Positions 1-7,894 of a DNA stretch of 43,596 nucleotides are shown here, in pieces. The stretch lies in the NCBI GenBank assembly GCA_938084175.1, contig CALKDR010000045.1, positions 1-43,596 of the forward strand, in the 5' to 3' direction. This DNA is from an uncultured Campylobacterales bacterium (GTDB lineage: Bacteria > Campylobacterota > Campylobacteria > Campylobacterales > Arcobacteraceae). The translations under genes and the position numbers were made by a program. The notes beneath the pieces were generated by a model. The model had not been told where the DNA came from, made no database searches, and was given only the letters and a program-made list of their open reading frames with translations. Within the stretch, counting starts at the first letter, position 1. Each line of letters starts with the position of its first letter.

Positions 1-1
1 T

Positions 2-430
2 GCAGCTTCTGTTCAAAACTCAATGACAACAGTAACAGGAGATAATGAAGCGAAAAATATTGCACTTGATATTTGTTCTTCAATTGGCAAAACATTATGG
101 GTGAATACTGAAAATCAATTAGATATAGCAACTGCAATTGCTGGTTCTGGACCTGCATTCTTAGCTTTAATAGCAGAAGCTATTAGTGATGGCGCAGTTA
201 ATGCTGGACTTGAAAGACATTTAAGTAGACAATTAGTTCAAGGTTTATTTTCAGGAACGGCATCACTTTTAGAACAATCTCATCCTGCAATTATAAAAGA
301 TTCAGTAATGAGTCCTGGAGGAACAACAGCAGCTGGTTATGCAAAACTTGAAGAAGGTGCAGTTAGAGATTCTATGATAAAAGCAATAGGTGCTGCATAC
401 TCTAAAGCTGTTGAGCTTGGTAAAAAATAG
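2..430 (+). CDS. proC: Pyrroline-5-carboxylate reductase, 3' part
   Basis: Last step of proline synthesis: NAD(P)H-dependent reduction of 1-pyrroline-5-carboxylate, in the cytoplasm. The frame is open from base 2, so the gene enters from outside the window and the N-terminal Rossmann domain is missing. What remains is the all-helical dimerisation and catalytic domain, with the family motifs GSGPAF and SPGGTT, followed by a normal C-terminus (ELGKK). No in-window start is claimed; an ATG at 23 is internal. The end overlaps the start region of the first pseudopilin-like gene, so the two may be translationally coupled. Identity is secure. Confidence 0.95.
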   Translation, partial: AASVQNSMTTVTGDNEAKNIALDICSSIGKTLWVNTENQLDIATAIAGSGPAFLALIAEAISDGAVNAGLERHLSRQLVQGLFSGTASLLEQSHPAIIKDSVMSPGGTTAAGYAKLEEGAVRDSMIKAIGAAYSKAVELGKK

Positions 431-704
431 TTTTACTCTTTTCGAAACACTTTTAAGTATTACGGTACTTATAATAATAGTAAGTGGGTTTTTAAACTCA
501 TCTTATTATGATGAAAAAGCAATAAACACATCATCTTTACTAAATACCTTAGAAAATAAATTTACTACAAATGACTATTCATCTTTTACTCACAGCAATC
601 AAAAAATAAATATTATAAAAAATAAAACAATAAAAAAAGAGATTATTGTAAAAAAACACATTTTTGAAAATGAAGATTTAAAGATTTTTAAATATGAAAA
701 ATAG
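417..704 (+). CDS. Short pseudopilin-like protein 1
   Basis: About 95 residues. The N-terminus has the type IV pilin / type II secretion pseudopilin pattern: a short leader with a Lys, then FTLFE (Phe at +1, Glu at +5) and a hydrophobic helix to about residue 30. The residue before the cleavage point is Ser, not the usual Gly. The rest is Lys/Asn-rich with no recognised domain. Start choice is uncertain: TTG at 417 gives a compact MVKNS leader matching the next two proteins, while GTG at 390 is also open in frame; neither has a strong ribosome binding site. The gene overlaps proC and runs 11 bases into the next pseudopilin. Specific role unknown. Confidence 0.6.
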   Translation: MVKNSFTLFETLLSITVLIIIVSGFLNSSYYDEKAINTSSLLNTLENKFTTNDYSSFTHSNQKINIIKNKTIKKEIIVKKHIFENEDLKIFKYEK

Positions 705-1038
705 TTTCACAATTTTAGAAATCATATTAACAATCATAATTTCATCAATCGTAATAATAAATTCTGTTTATTTTTCAAAAGAGTTGTTTTATACAAATGC
801 AAAAATACAAAATATTGAAATTTTAAAACTTGATTTATTATCTTCAAAAATATTCTTAGAAAAAAATAATATTGATTTAGAAAAAAATCTTTTTTATAAA
901 GATAACACACTCTATTTCAAAAATAAAATTTTATTAGAAAATGTGTCTATTTTTAGTATTTTAAAGAAAAGTACCCATTACGAAATTTCTTTGGAAATAG
1001 AAGATAAAGCAAAAGAGATTTGGATGATTAGCTTATGA
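694..1038 (+). CDS. Short pseudopilin-like protein 2
   Basis: A 114-residue protein starting MKNSFTILE: class III signal with Lys in the leader, Ser at -1, Phe at +1 and Glu at +5, followed by an Ile-rich transmembrane helix to about residue 28. The C-terminal part is short and hydrophilic, fitting a minor pseudopilin rather than a major subunit (no repeated disulfide Cys). The ATG overlaps the preceding gene by 11 bases and the TGA overlaps the following ATG by 4, so the three genes are very likely co-translated. Expected to be processed by a prepilin peptidase and inserted in the inner membrane as part of a type II secretion or pilus tip. The partner machinery is not in the window. Confidence 0.7.
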   Translation: MKNSFTILEIILTIIISSIVIINSVYFSKELFYTNAKIQNIEILKLDLLSSKIFLEKNNIDLEKNLFYKDNTLYFKNKILLENVSIFSILKKSTHYEISLEIEDKAKEIWMISL

Positions 1039-1358
1039 AAAAGTCTTTTACTTTACTAATTACAATATTTTTATTATCAATTTTTTCATATTTAGCTATT
1101 TCAATTTTACAAACAAAATCTTTAAGAAATACAAATTTACAAAATCAATATCTTTTTATTCAAGCTAAGAATCATAAAGATTTTTTAAAATCTTATATAA
1201 AATCTCTAGATTTGAAAGATATAAATCATCTTTTAATAGAAGATGAAATTTTTGAAATTTATGCAATAATAAATAAAAAAACAAGCTCTTACGAAATAAA
1301 TTTATTCGTAAAAGCAAAAGAGTTTGATATTTCTTTACATGAAATATTTACTAAATAA
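1035..1358 (+). CDS. Short pseudopilin-like protein 3, lacks Glu5 (GspK-like signal)
   Basis: A 107-residue protein starting [12 protein letters not shown]. It has the basic leader, Ser at -1 and FTL of a prepilin, but position +5 is Ile where the other two proteins have Glu. In type II secretion the minor pseudopilin GspK is the member known to lack Glu5, so this could play the GspK role although it is far shorter than typical GspK. One N-terminal membrane helix (to about residue 26), then a Lys-rich soluble part with no recognised domain. It overlaps the previous gene by 4 bases. Its stop overlaps the 3' end of the convergent rdgB by 8 bases, with no terminator between them. Confidence 0.6.
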   Translation: MKKSFTLLITIFLLSIFSYLAISILQTKSLRNTNLQNQYLFIQAKNHKDFLKSYIKSLDLKDINHLLIEDEIFEIYAIINKKTSSYEINLFVKAKEFDISLHEIFTK

Positions 1359-1950
1359 TTACATCTAAAACTTTTTTAGCAAGATTTAATGCCTTTGTTC
1401 TATGAGAAAAATCTTTTTTTGCTTCATAACCTAATTCACCTAATGTTTCATCAAAACCTTTTGCTATAAACATAGGGTCATATCCAAAACCGCCCTCACC
1501 TTTTTGCTCATTTATAACATCACCATGCATCCATCCATGAACTGTGTAAACTTCGTCATTATAGATAATTGCTATGCAAGCTGTATAAAAAGCACCTGTT
1601 CTTTTTAGATTTTTTAAATTTAAATTTTTTATTAATTTTTCATTATTTTCTTTATCACTTGCATTTTCTCCTGAATATCTTGCTGAATAAATACCTGGCT
1701 CATTATTTAAAGCAGGAACTGTGATTCCTGAATCATCAGAAATAACAATAATATCTTTTAAACCTTTTTTTTCTAATTCATCATAAATACTTTGAGCTTT
1801 TTTAATTGCATTACCTTTAAAACTATCTTTATCTTCGATAATTTCAATATCTCCTAATATTTCTTTAAATGCTACAACCTCGTCATTTGGCATTAATTTT
1901 TCAAACTCTTTTATTTTTCCCTTGTTTCCTGATGCTAAAACTATTTTCAC
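1351..1950 (-). CDS. rdgB: XTP/dITP pyrophosphatase (RdgB/HAM1 family)
   Basis: House-cleaning nucleotidase that hydrolyses dITP, ITP and XTP to monophosphates, keeping deaminated purines out of DNA and RNA. The 199 residues match the family length. The N-terminal substrate-binding motif [10 protein letters not shown] is at residues 7-16, the catalytic region SDDSGI lies near residue 72, and GGFGYDP and the terminal SHR..AL motif are present. The ATG is preceded by a clear Shine-Dalgarno (AAGGAAAG). The gene is convergent with the pseudopilin genes and divergent from the MFS transporter at 2025, with 74 bases between the two starts. Confidence 0.96.
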   Translation of the reverse strand: MKIVLASGNKGKIKEFEKLMPNDEVVAFKEILGDIEIIEDKDSFKGNAIKKAQSIYDELEKKGLKDIIVISDDSGITVPALNNEPGIYSARYSGENASDKENNEKLIKNLNLKNLKRTGAFYTACIAIIYNDEVYTVHGWMHGDVINEQKGEGGFGYDPMFIAKGFDETLGELGYEAKKDFSHRTKALNLAKKVLDVII

Positions 1951-2024
1951 TTCTTTCCTTTCAACCTATTATTATAATTAATTATATATAATCACGATAA
2001 ATTATATTATGTTTAGGATTATAT

Positions 2025-3332
2025 ATGTTTAAATCGATTTTACCGCTTAGTTCAATTATTGCACTAAGATTTTTAGGATTATTTTTAGTTTTACCAGTTA
2101 TTTCAGTATATGCTATGAATTTAGAAGGCGCTACAACTACTTTACTTGGAATTGTAATTGGTGGTTATGCACTTACTCAAATGATTTTCCAAGTTCCATT
2201 TGGAGTTATGAGTGATAAATTAGGAAGAAAAGGAACAATAGTTTTAGGACTTATTCTTTTCGCATTAGGTTCATTAATTTGTGCAATATCAACTGATATT
2301 TATACATTGATGCTAGGTAGACTTTTACAAGGTGCTGGAGCTATTGGAGCAGTTGTTACTGCTATGATTAGTGATTTAGTTAAAGAAGAACAAAGACCAA
2401 AGGCTATGGCTTTAATGGGTATGAGTATTGCAGGTGCATTTGCAATTTCAATGCTTGCAGGTCCAATTGTTGGTGCTGCTTTTGGAATTGAAGTATTATT
2501 TTATATTACAATGATATTAGCATTAGTATCAATTTATGTATTAACAAAAGTTCCAAATCCACCACATATCACGCATACTTACAATAAAAAAGCAAATTTA
2601 AAAGAAATCCTTTTAAATCCAAATTCAATCAAAATGAATATCACAAACTTTTTACAAAAAGGTTTAATGACATTTGCTTTTATGATTATTCCAATGGTTT
2701 TAATAAATAACTTCTCTTGGGAATTATCAGAGTTATGGAAAGTTTATATTCCTGCAATGATTTTTGGTGTATTAGCTATGGGACCTGCTGCTGTATTTGC
2801 TGAGAAAAAAGGTAAGTTCAAAGAAATTCTAATTATTGGTGTTGTATTTTTTGCAGTTTCATATTTAGTAATTGGATTTGCTACAAGTGCTACAGTATTT
2901 GCTATTGGTGTTGTTATTTTCTTTGTTGGATTTAATATGCATGAACCAATTATGCAATCACTTGCATCAAAGTTTGCAAAAGTTCATCAAAGAGGTTTAG
3001 TTTTAGGAATCTTTAACTCAGCTGGTTATTTAGGAACTTTCTTAGGTGGTGTTATTGGTGGAGTTTTCTATGAAGATGTTTCATTATCAACTTTAGTAAT
3101 TGTAATTGCTATAATTTGTGTGATTTGGGCTGTGTTAATTATCACTATGCCAAATCCAGAAAAGAAAAAATTTGTATATTTACCACTTGACGAGTATAAA
3201 GTAGAAAATGCATCAAGACTAGAAGAAGCTAATATTGACGAATGGTATATTAACAATACAGAAAAAATTATTGCTGTTAAATATGACAATGAAAAAATTA
3301 GTGAAGATGAACTAAAAAACTTACTAAAATAA
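2025..3332 (+). CDS. yajR: YajR-type major facilitator transporter with C-terminal cytosolic domain
   Basis: Twelve-helix MFS carrier of the DHA1 drug:H+ antiporter type. Motif A (GVMSDKLGRK) is at about residues 60-69 between helices 2 and 3, and the helix 4 motif LGRLLQGAGA follows. The N-terminus (RFLGLFLVLPV) resembles E. coli YajR. Like YajR, it carries about 55 extra residues after helix 12 (from roughly residue 380: FVYLPLDEY..., ending KNLLK), which fit the small ferredoxin-like YAM domain. Substrate unknown; the family is only loosely linked to efflux. ATG preceded by AGGAT. It stands alone on the plus strand, divergent from rdgB, and is followed by a long inverted repeat and decayed sequence. 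Confidence 0.85.
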   Translation: MFKSILPLSSIIALRFLGLFLVLPVISVYAMNLEGATTTLLGIVIGGYALTQMIFQVPFGVMSDKLGRKGTIVLGLILFALGSLICAISTDIYTLMLGRLLQGAGAIGAVVTAMISDLVKEEQRPKAMALMGMSIAGAFAISMLAGPIVGAAFGIEVLFYITMILALVSIYVLTKVPNPPHITHTYNKKANLKEILLNPNSIKMNITNFLQKGLMTFAFMIIPMVLINNFSWELSELWKVYIPAMIFGVLAMGPAAVFAEKKGKFKEILIIGVVFFAVSYLVIGFATSATVFAIGVVIFFVGFNMHEPIMQSLASKFAKVHQRGLVLGIFNSAGYLGTFLGGVIGGVFYEDVSLSTLVIVIAIICVIWAVLIITMPNPEKKKFVYLPLDEYKVENASRLEEANIDEWYINNTEKIIAVKYDNEKISEDELKNLLK

Positions 3333-3344
3333 CTTTAATATCTA

Positions 3345-3387
3345 TTTTTAATCTTTAGTATTATGAAATAAATCTAAAGATTAAAAA
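3345..3387. repeat. 14-base inverted repeat after the MFS gene
   Basis: TTTTTAATCTTTAG at 3345-3358 is the exact reverse complement of bases 3374-3387, separated by 15 bases. As RNA it would form a long AU-rich hairpin just after yajR. Neither strand has a U-run directly after the stem, so it is not a textbook intrinsic terminator. It may still act as a processing or end point, or be a remnant. Confidence 0.5.
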
Positions 3388-3394
3388 AAAGAGA

Positions 3395-3607
3395 GTGATT
3401 GAAAAAATATTGTTTATATCTTTTTTAATCCTTTCTTTTATAACAATTACTACAATAGCTTCTCGAACATTTTTTATATCAAACTCAAAACTAAATTCTA
3501 TTTCAAATAAATACGGTGCAAAAGCAAAAAATCGCGTTCAATTATGGGATAGAATACTTCAATCATCAAAAACTGATTCATTATGGAAAGTATCAAATTT
3601 AAAGTAG
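3395..3607 (+). pseudogene. N-terminal remnant of a BTLCP (LapG-like) cysteine protease
   Basis: A GTG-initiated 70-codon frame with an N-terminal membrane or signal helix, then a stretch resembling the start of bacterial transglutaminase-like cysteine proteinases (BTLCP, Pfam 06035; LapG is the studied member): ISNKYGAKAKNRVQLWDRIL, then DSLWK. In intact proteins this leads into a VNxFFN segment and the Cys-His-Asp catalytic core. Here the frame ends within a few codons of LWK, at a TAG, and the whole catalytic domain is missing. LapG-type proteases are periplasmic, release adhesins and are held in check by c-di-GMP-binding LapD. The family assignment rests on this short segment and on memory of the consensus, so it is moderate. 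Confidence 0.55.
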
Positions 3608-3929
3608 ATTCTTCTTTTGGAAAAATAGAATCAATAAGTTCTGATAATGAAATAACAAAAGAACTCTTAGCTTTAAAAAATGAACAAATTGATGATGAAC
3701 AAGTAGAAATTGAAGAAGATATTTATTCATATCTACCAAGTAAAAAATACAAAAGCAACAAGACCTATTAAATTTGAAGAAAAAAGTAGTGAAATTAGTG
3801 ATGGTTGGAAAACAACAGCAATAAATTACAAGTTACGTTTTTGTAATAAAAGTATTTGCTGAAAATGTAAAAATGATGATGATTTAGAAATAATTAAAGA
3901 GTGCAAACTTTATGCTGCAAGTCGATAGA
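3583..3929 (+). pseudogene. Decayed coding remnants, several frameshifts
   Basis: After the BTLCP fragment the reading frame shifts. A 62-codon piece (3583-3771) is Glu/Lys-rich, with PSKK near its end. In a second frame the text continues as NTKATRPIKFEE...ISDGWK, then in others as FVIKVFAENV and DDDLEIIKECKLYAASR, ending with a TAG at about 3927. Each piece has protein-like composition, but they join only if three or more frameshifts are allowed. This suggests one or two genes decayed by small indels after a deletion joined them to the protease remnant. I do not recognise the family. Nothing else is seen between 3333 and 3987 except the promoter region of the RND gene. Confidence 0.4.
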
Positions 3930-3934
3930 GATTA

Positions 3935-3963
3935 ATATTGCGTTAATAATTATATATTATAAT
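3935..3963 (+). promoter_or_regulatory. Probable promoter of the RND permease gene
   Basis: A perfect TATAAT lies at 3958-3963, 24 bases before the start codon at 3988. A weak -35 candidate (ATATTG, 3935-3940) sits at 17-base spacing. Campylobacterota promoters usually have a good -10 box and a poor -35 box, which fits. The leader would be about 18 bases and contains the ribosome binding site AAGGAT. Confidence 0.5.
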
Positions 3964-3987
3964 TCTTGTTAATTAATAAGGATTATA

Positions 3988-6900
3988 ATGTTTGAAAAAG
4001 TTTTAAGATTTTTTGTTGAAAATTCAAGAGTAAACTATACTCTATTTATATTAGTATTCGCTATTGGTATTTGGTCTTATACAAAAACACCAAAGGAAAT
4101 TTTTCCAAGTTTTGAACTAGATATGATTTCAATTAAAGGTTCATACTCTGGGGCTTCTGTTGATATATTAGATAAAATGGCTGTTGTCGAGATTGAAGAT
4201 AATATCAAAAGTATTGACAGTGTTGACACTATGTCTACAATAATAAGCCCAGGCGCTTTTACTATTGTACTAGAGCTTAAAAAAGGTAAAAATAAATATA
4301 ACGAAGCTGATAAAGTAAAAGATGCTATTGCACTTATTAAAGCAAACCTGCCTTCTGATATGGATGAACCAACTGTAAATGTTTTAGATAGATCAAGAGC
4401 ATTAATAGATATTACTCTTACATCAAGTAAATACTCAACAGATGAACTTAAACCTTTTGCAGATTCTATTAAAAGTCAAATACTTGGAATTACAGGTATT
4501 AATGATGTTACAATATTTGGAGATTCAGACAAGTATTTTGAAGTATTAATTGATGATAAAAAAATTGATGCTTTAGGACTTAATAAAAGTGAAGTTATTA
4601 CAGCAATTTCTACTTTATCTTATATTTTTCCAGTAGGAAAAATTGAAGACCCAAAAAAGCACTATTATATCTCAACATACAATGGTGCAAAAAATGCAGT
4701 TGATTTTGGAAATACACTAATAAAAATTTCTAATACAAATATATATGTAAAAGATATTGCACTAATTTCTAAAAAATATGAAGATTCTTCTACACTATAT
4801 TCATTTAATGGACAAAATGCACTTTCACTTGCAATTGAACAATCAGATACAGCAGATGCAATAGTTCTAGCTCAAAAGATAAAAGATTTATTACCCAAGC
4901 TTAATAAAAAAAATACAGATATTATAATTACAATTGCAGACGATAATAGTGAAAGAATTACAGATAGATTAAATATTGTAGTATCAAATATTTTACTAGG
5001 AATTATACTAATTACAATTTTAGTAATGCTTTTAATTAACTTTAGAATGTCAGCAATTATAGCACTTGGTATTCCAACTTCTTTTGTAATTGCTGCTATT
5101 TATATGTATTTTAGTGGTTATTCTATAAATATGATTTCTCTTGTTGGAGTTTTAATTGCAATTGGTATAGTTGTTGATGATGCTATTGTTGTAAGTGAAA
5201 ATATCCAACAACATATTGAAGAAGGAATGGATCCTAAAGAAGCAGCTGTTAAAGGTGCTAGCGAAATGGTCAAACCTGTAACAATTGCATCACTGACAAC
5301 ACTGTTCTCTTTCCTTCCTATATTAATGATTAGTGGAACTATGGGTGAGGTTATGAAACTTATTCCTATTGCTTTAAGTGCATTAGTAGTTGCTTCTTTA
5401 ATCGAATCATTTATTTTCCTACCAATTCATGCAGCTCATGCTTTAAAAAATGGAGCAAAAGTTACATCGTGGAAAACTCCAAATAAAATATATAACTCAA
5501 TCATCCATTTTTTTATGAATTGGAAAAAGACATTTTTAATCATATTTATAATCCTTGTACCTTTTGCAACATATACAGCAGTTAAAACATCAAAGTTCCA
5601 AATGTTTCCAAAGTTTGATGCAACAGATGTAAAAATATCAATGAAAGCTGATGCAAATACAACACTAGAAGAATCTTTTAAAATAGTTCAACAAATAGAA
5701 AAAGATTTAATGTTACAAAAAGATGAGTTCTTTATAAGAAGTATTGATTCAGTTGCAGGGTATAGAAAAGATACAGGAAATAATACAGAAAGATTTCCAT
5801 ATGCAATGTACATGACAGTTGAACTTCAAAAATTAAAAGCTTCAAATATTTTAGATAAATACGTAACTCCTTACCTAAGTTTTTACTATGATGATGAAGG
5901 ACGAACTAGAACTTTAAAATCAAAAGAAATAGCTACAAAATTAAAAAAATTCTTAGATGAACAAAACTATAAAGAAAAATACAAATTAGAAGAGATTGGT
6001 GTTTTAGAGAAAAAAGTAGGACCTATTAAAGCTGATGTAAAAATTGGTTTAGTTTCGAATGATAATCAAAAAGTAATAAAAGCAATTGATGATTTAACAA
6101 ATGAAATTAATAAAATAGAGGGAATAAAATCTGTTTCAAACTCTTTAAAATTTGGTATTGATGAGATTAAATTAAAAGTAAATCAATATGGTGAATCACT
6201 TGGTATTACGGAATCATATATAGGTTCATATCTTTCAAATTTATATTTATTAAGAAAAAAAAGTGTTTCTTTTGATGATAAAGAAATGCTTGATATAAAA
6301 ATTCAGTCTAAAAATAAAGATGATTTTGAAGGCTTTAAAAATACTCAAATACCATTAAGTGATGGTTCGTTTGTAGCTTTAGAACAAATAGTTGAACTTA
6401 ACACTGTAAGAGCATTTGAACAACTTTTAAAAGACCAAGGTGAAAAAAACTTTTATATCTTTGCAAATGTTGATCCTGATATTATAACATCAACAGAGGT
6501 AGTAGAAAAACTACAACCTTTATTAAAACAAATAAAAGAAAATGGAATAAGCTTAGTATTTAAAGGAGAAGCTCAAAAGAAAGAAGAATTAAAAAGAGAT
6601 ATGCTTTTAGCATCTGGACTTGCTATTGTTCTTATTATGCTTTCTATGCTTTATTTATTTAACTCATTTAGAGAAACATTTATTGTAATGAGTATTATTC
6701 CTTTCTCTATTTTAGGGGTGTTAATAGGACATAAAATAATGGGACTTAATCTTTCTATGCCTTCAATGATTGGAGCGCTTGGGCTTGCTGGTGTTGTTAT
6801 TAATGATGGTATTATAATGATGACATATCTTAAAAAGGCAAAAACACTTGAGGAAATATTTGCAAGAGCGACTAAAAGATTTAGACCAATTATTATTACA

Positions 6901-7074
6901 ACAATTACTACATTAATTGGTATGAGTTCACTAATATTCTTCCCAACAGGACAAGCTGTTATTTTTCAACCAATTGCAATTGCTTTAGGATTTGGACTTG
7001 CTTGGGGGACTATTTTAAACCTAGTTTATCTTCCTGTTTTATATACAATCTCTCATAAATTAAGAAAATCATAA
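3988..7074 (+). CDS. RND-superfamily efflux permease (AcrB/HAE-like)
   Basis: Inner-membrane proton-driven pump of 1028 residues, the usual length for the trimeric RND permeases. It shows the repeated RND plan: helix 1 near residues 15-31, a large periplasmic loop, a helix bundle from about 330 to 480, a second periplasmic loop and a C-terminal bundle from about 870. The proton-relay Asp pair is in GIVVDDAIVV (about residues 393-402), and the second-half counterpart GVVINDGIIM is present. Substrate class cannot be told from sequence. No membrane-fusion protein or TolC-like gene is adjacent; the upstream region holds only decayed sequence. It is followed by a convergent terminator belonging to the minus-strand valS unit. 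Confidence 0.9.
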   Translation: MFEKVLRFFVENSRVNYTLFILVFAIGIWSYTKTPKEIFPSFELDMISIKGSYSGASVDILDKMAVVEIEDNIKSIDSVDTMSTIISPGAFTIVLELKKGKNKYNEADKVKDAIALIKANLPSDMDEPTVNVLDRSRALIDITLTSSKYSTDELKPFADSIKSQILGITGINDVTIFGDSDKYFEVLIDDKKIDALGLNKSEVITAISTLSYIFPVGKIEDPKKHYYISTYNGAKNAVDFGNTLIKISNTNIYVKDIALISKKYEDSSTLYSFNGQNALSLAIEQSDTADAIVLAQKIKDLLPKLNKKNTDIIITIADDNSERITDRLNIVVSNILLGIILITILVMLLINFRMSAIIALGIPTSFVIAAIYMYFSGYSINMISLVGVLIAIGIVVDDAIVVSENIQQHIEEGMDPKEAAVKGASEMVKPVTIASLTTLFSFLPILMISGTMGEVMKLIPIALSALVVASLIESFIFLPIHAAHALKNGAKVTSWKTPNKIYNSIIHFFMNWKKTFLIIFIILVPFATYTAVKTSKFQMFPKFDATDVKISMKADANTTLEESFKIVQQIEKDLMLQKDEFFIRSIDSVAGYRKDTGNNTERFPYAMYMTVELQKLKASNILDKYVTPYLSFYYDDEGRTRTLKSKEIATKLKKFLDEQNYKEKYKLEEIGVLEKKVGPIKADVKIGLVSNDNQKVIKAIDDLTNEINKIEGIKSVSNSLKFGIDEIKLKVNQYGESLGITESYIGSYLSNLYLLRKKSVSFDDKEMLDIKIQSKNKDDFEGFKNTQIPLSDGSFVALEQIVELNTVRAFEQLLKDQGEKNFYIFANVDPDIITSTEVVEKLQPLLKQIKENGISLVFKGEAQKKEELKRDMLLASGLAIVLIMLSMLYLFNSFRETFIVMSIIPFSILGVLIGHKIMGLNLSMPSMIGALGLAGVVINDGIIMMTYLKKAKTLEEIFARATKRFRPIIITTITTLIGMSSLIFFPTGQAVIFQPIAIALGFGLAWGTILNLVYLPVLYTISHKLRKS

Positions 7075-7083
7075 ATACAAAAA

Positions 7084-7109
7084 AAAGTAAGGCTTAAAAG
7101 CTTTACTTT
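7084..7109 (-). terminator. Intrinsic terminator of the valS-lipoprotein unit
   Basis: A 12-base-pair stem (7084-7095 with 7098-7109, one G-U pair, two-base loop) followed on the minus strand by a run of eight U. The stop codon of the lipoprotein gene (7108-7110) lies within the base of the stem. On the plus strand no U-run follows, so it is read as a minus-strand terminator. Confidence 0.8.
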
Positions 7110-7869
7110 ACAGAATAAAGATAAAGCTCTTAATAGCTGATGTGCTCATAGCATAAGGTTCGATGTTTATTTTTCGTAGTGTATATTCTACATTTAAAAG
7201 TATTCTTGAAAGTAAGATTTCAAAAGAAAAGTTTGAAGGAGAATAAAGAGTTTCATCATTTGATTTTATATATTTCAACTCTTTTATAATATTTAAATCA
7301 CTATTATCTTTTTGTAGAAGTTCAATTTGCCAATTGTTTTGCCAAGTATTAAAAAGATATTCTCCCTTAGCATTTTTTTGCGTTCTGATTTTCCATCTAA
7401 TTATTTGTAAATATTTATATAATTTTGATAGTTCAAATTTATTATGCTGTAAGGCTGTAAACTTATGACTTTCTTCTAAACCATAAGCTTTGTATATTAG
7501 CTTATAAAGTCCAATTATTAAAAAATCATTTCTGTTGTTGATATCTTTTTCTGAAAAAGCATAATGTAAATAATCATCATAAGATTTTAGTACCTTTCCA
7601 TCTTGTAAGATATTTATATAGTCTTGATTAGTTTGAATTTGATTAGTGATTTCTTTTGATAAAGTTTTATTATAAGAGTTAGGATTTCGTAAGTTTAGTT
7701 TCTTTTTATATTCTAAAAGTGAGAATATTGTTTCATTTTTATATTTACTAATCTCCGTAGCAGAATTACTTTGAGCAATACTTTGAATATTTTGCTTAGT
7801 AAAACTACAACCTTGAAAAAGAAGTACAAAAACTATAATAAAAAAAGGTTTTATTAATTTAGCGCTCAA
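7108..7869 (-). CDS. Putative lipoprotein of unknown function
   Basis: About 253 residues beginning with a basic, hydrophobic signal peptide and a lipobox-like LLFQGC (Cys near residue 21), so the mature protein is probably lipid-anchored. The rest is Asn/Lys-rich and mainly helical in appearance, with no recognised domain or catalytic motif. The start is TTG, supported by an AAGGAG Shine-Dalgarno six bases upstream and no in-frame ATG nearby. It lies 25 bases downstream of valS and ends in the terminator, so it is probably transcribed with valS, though no functional link is evident. Confidence 0.7.
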   Translation of the reverse strand: MSAKLIKPFFIIVFVLLFQGCSFTKQNIQSIAQSNSATEISKYKNETIFSLLEYKKKLNLRNPNSYNKTLSKEITNQIQTNQDYINILQDGKVLKSYDDYLHYAFSEKDINNRNDFLIIGLYKLIYKAYGLEESHKFTALQHNKFELSKLYKYLQIIRWKIRTQKNAKGEYLFNTWQNNWQIELLQKDNSDLNIIKELKYIKSNDETLYSPSNFSFEILLSRILLNVEYTLRKINIEPYAMSTSAIKSFIFIL

Positions 7870-7894
7870 GATGTACTCCTTAAAAAAGACTATT

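Noticed and set aside
3333-3987. Insertion sequence as the cause of the decayed region
   Set aside because: No transposase fragment, terminal inverted repeats with target duplication, or repeated copy was seen; the 3345/3374 inverted repeat is hairpin-like.
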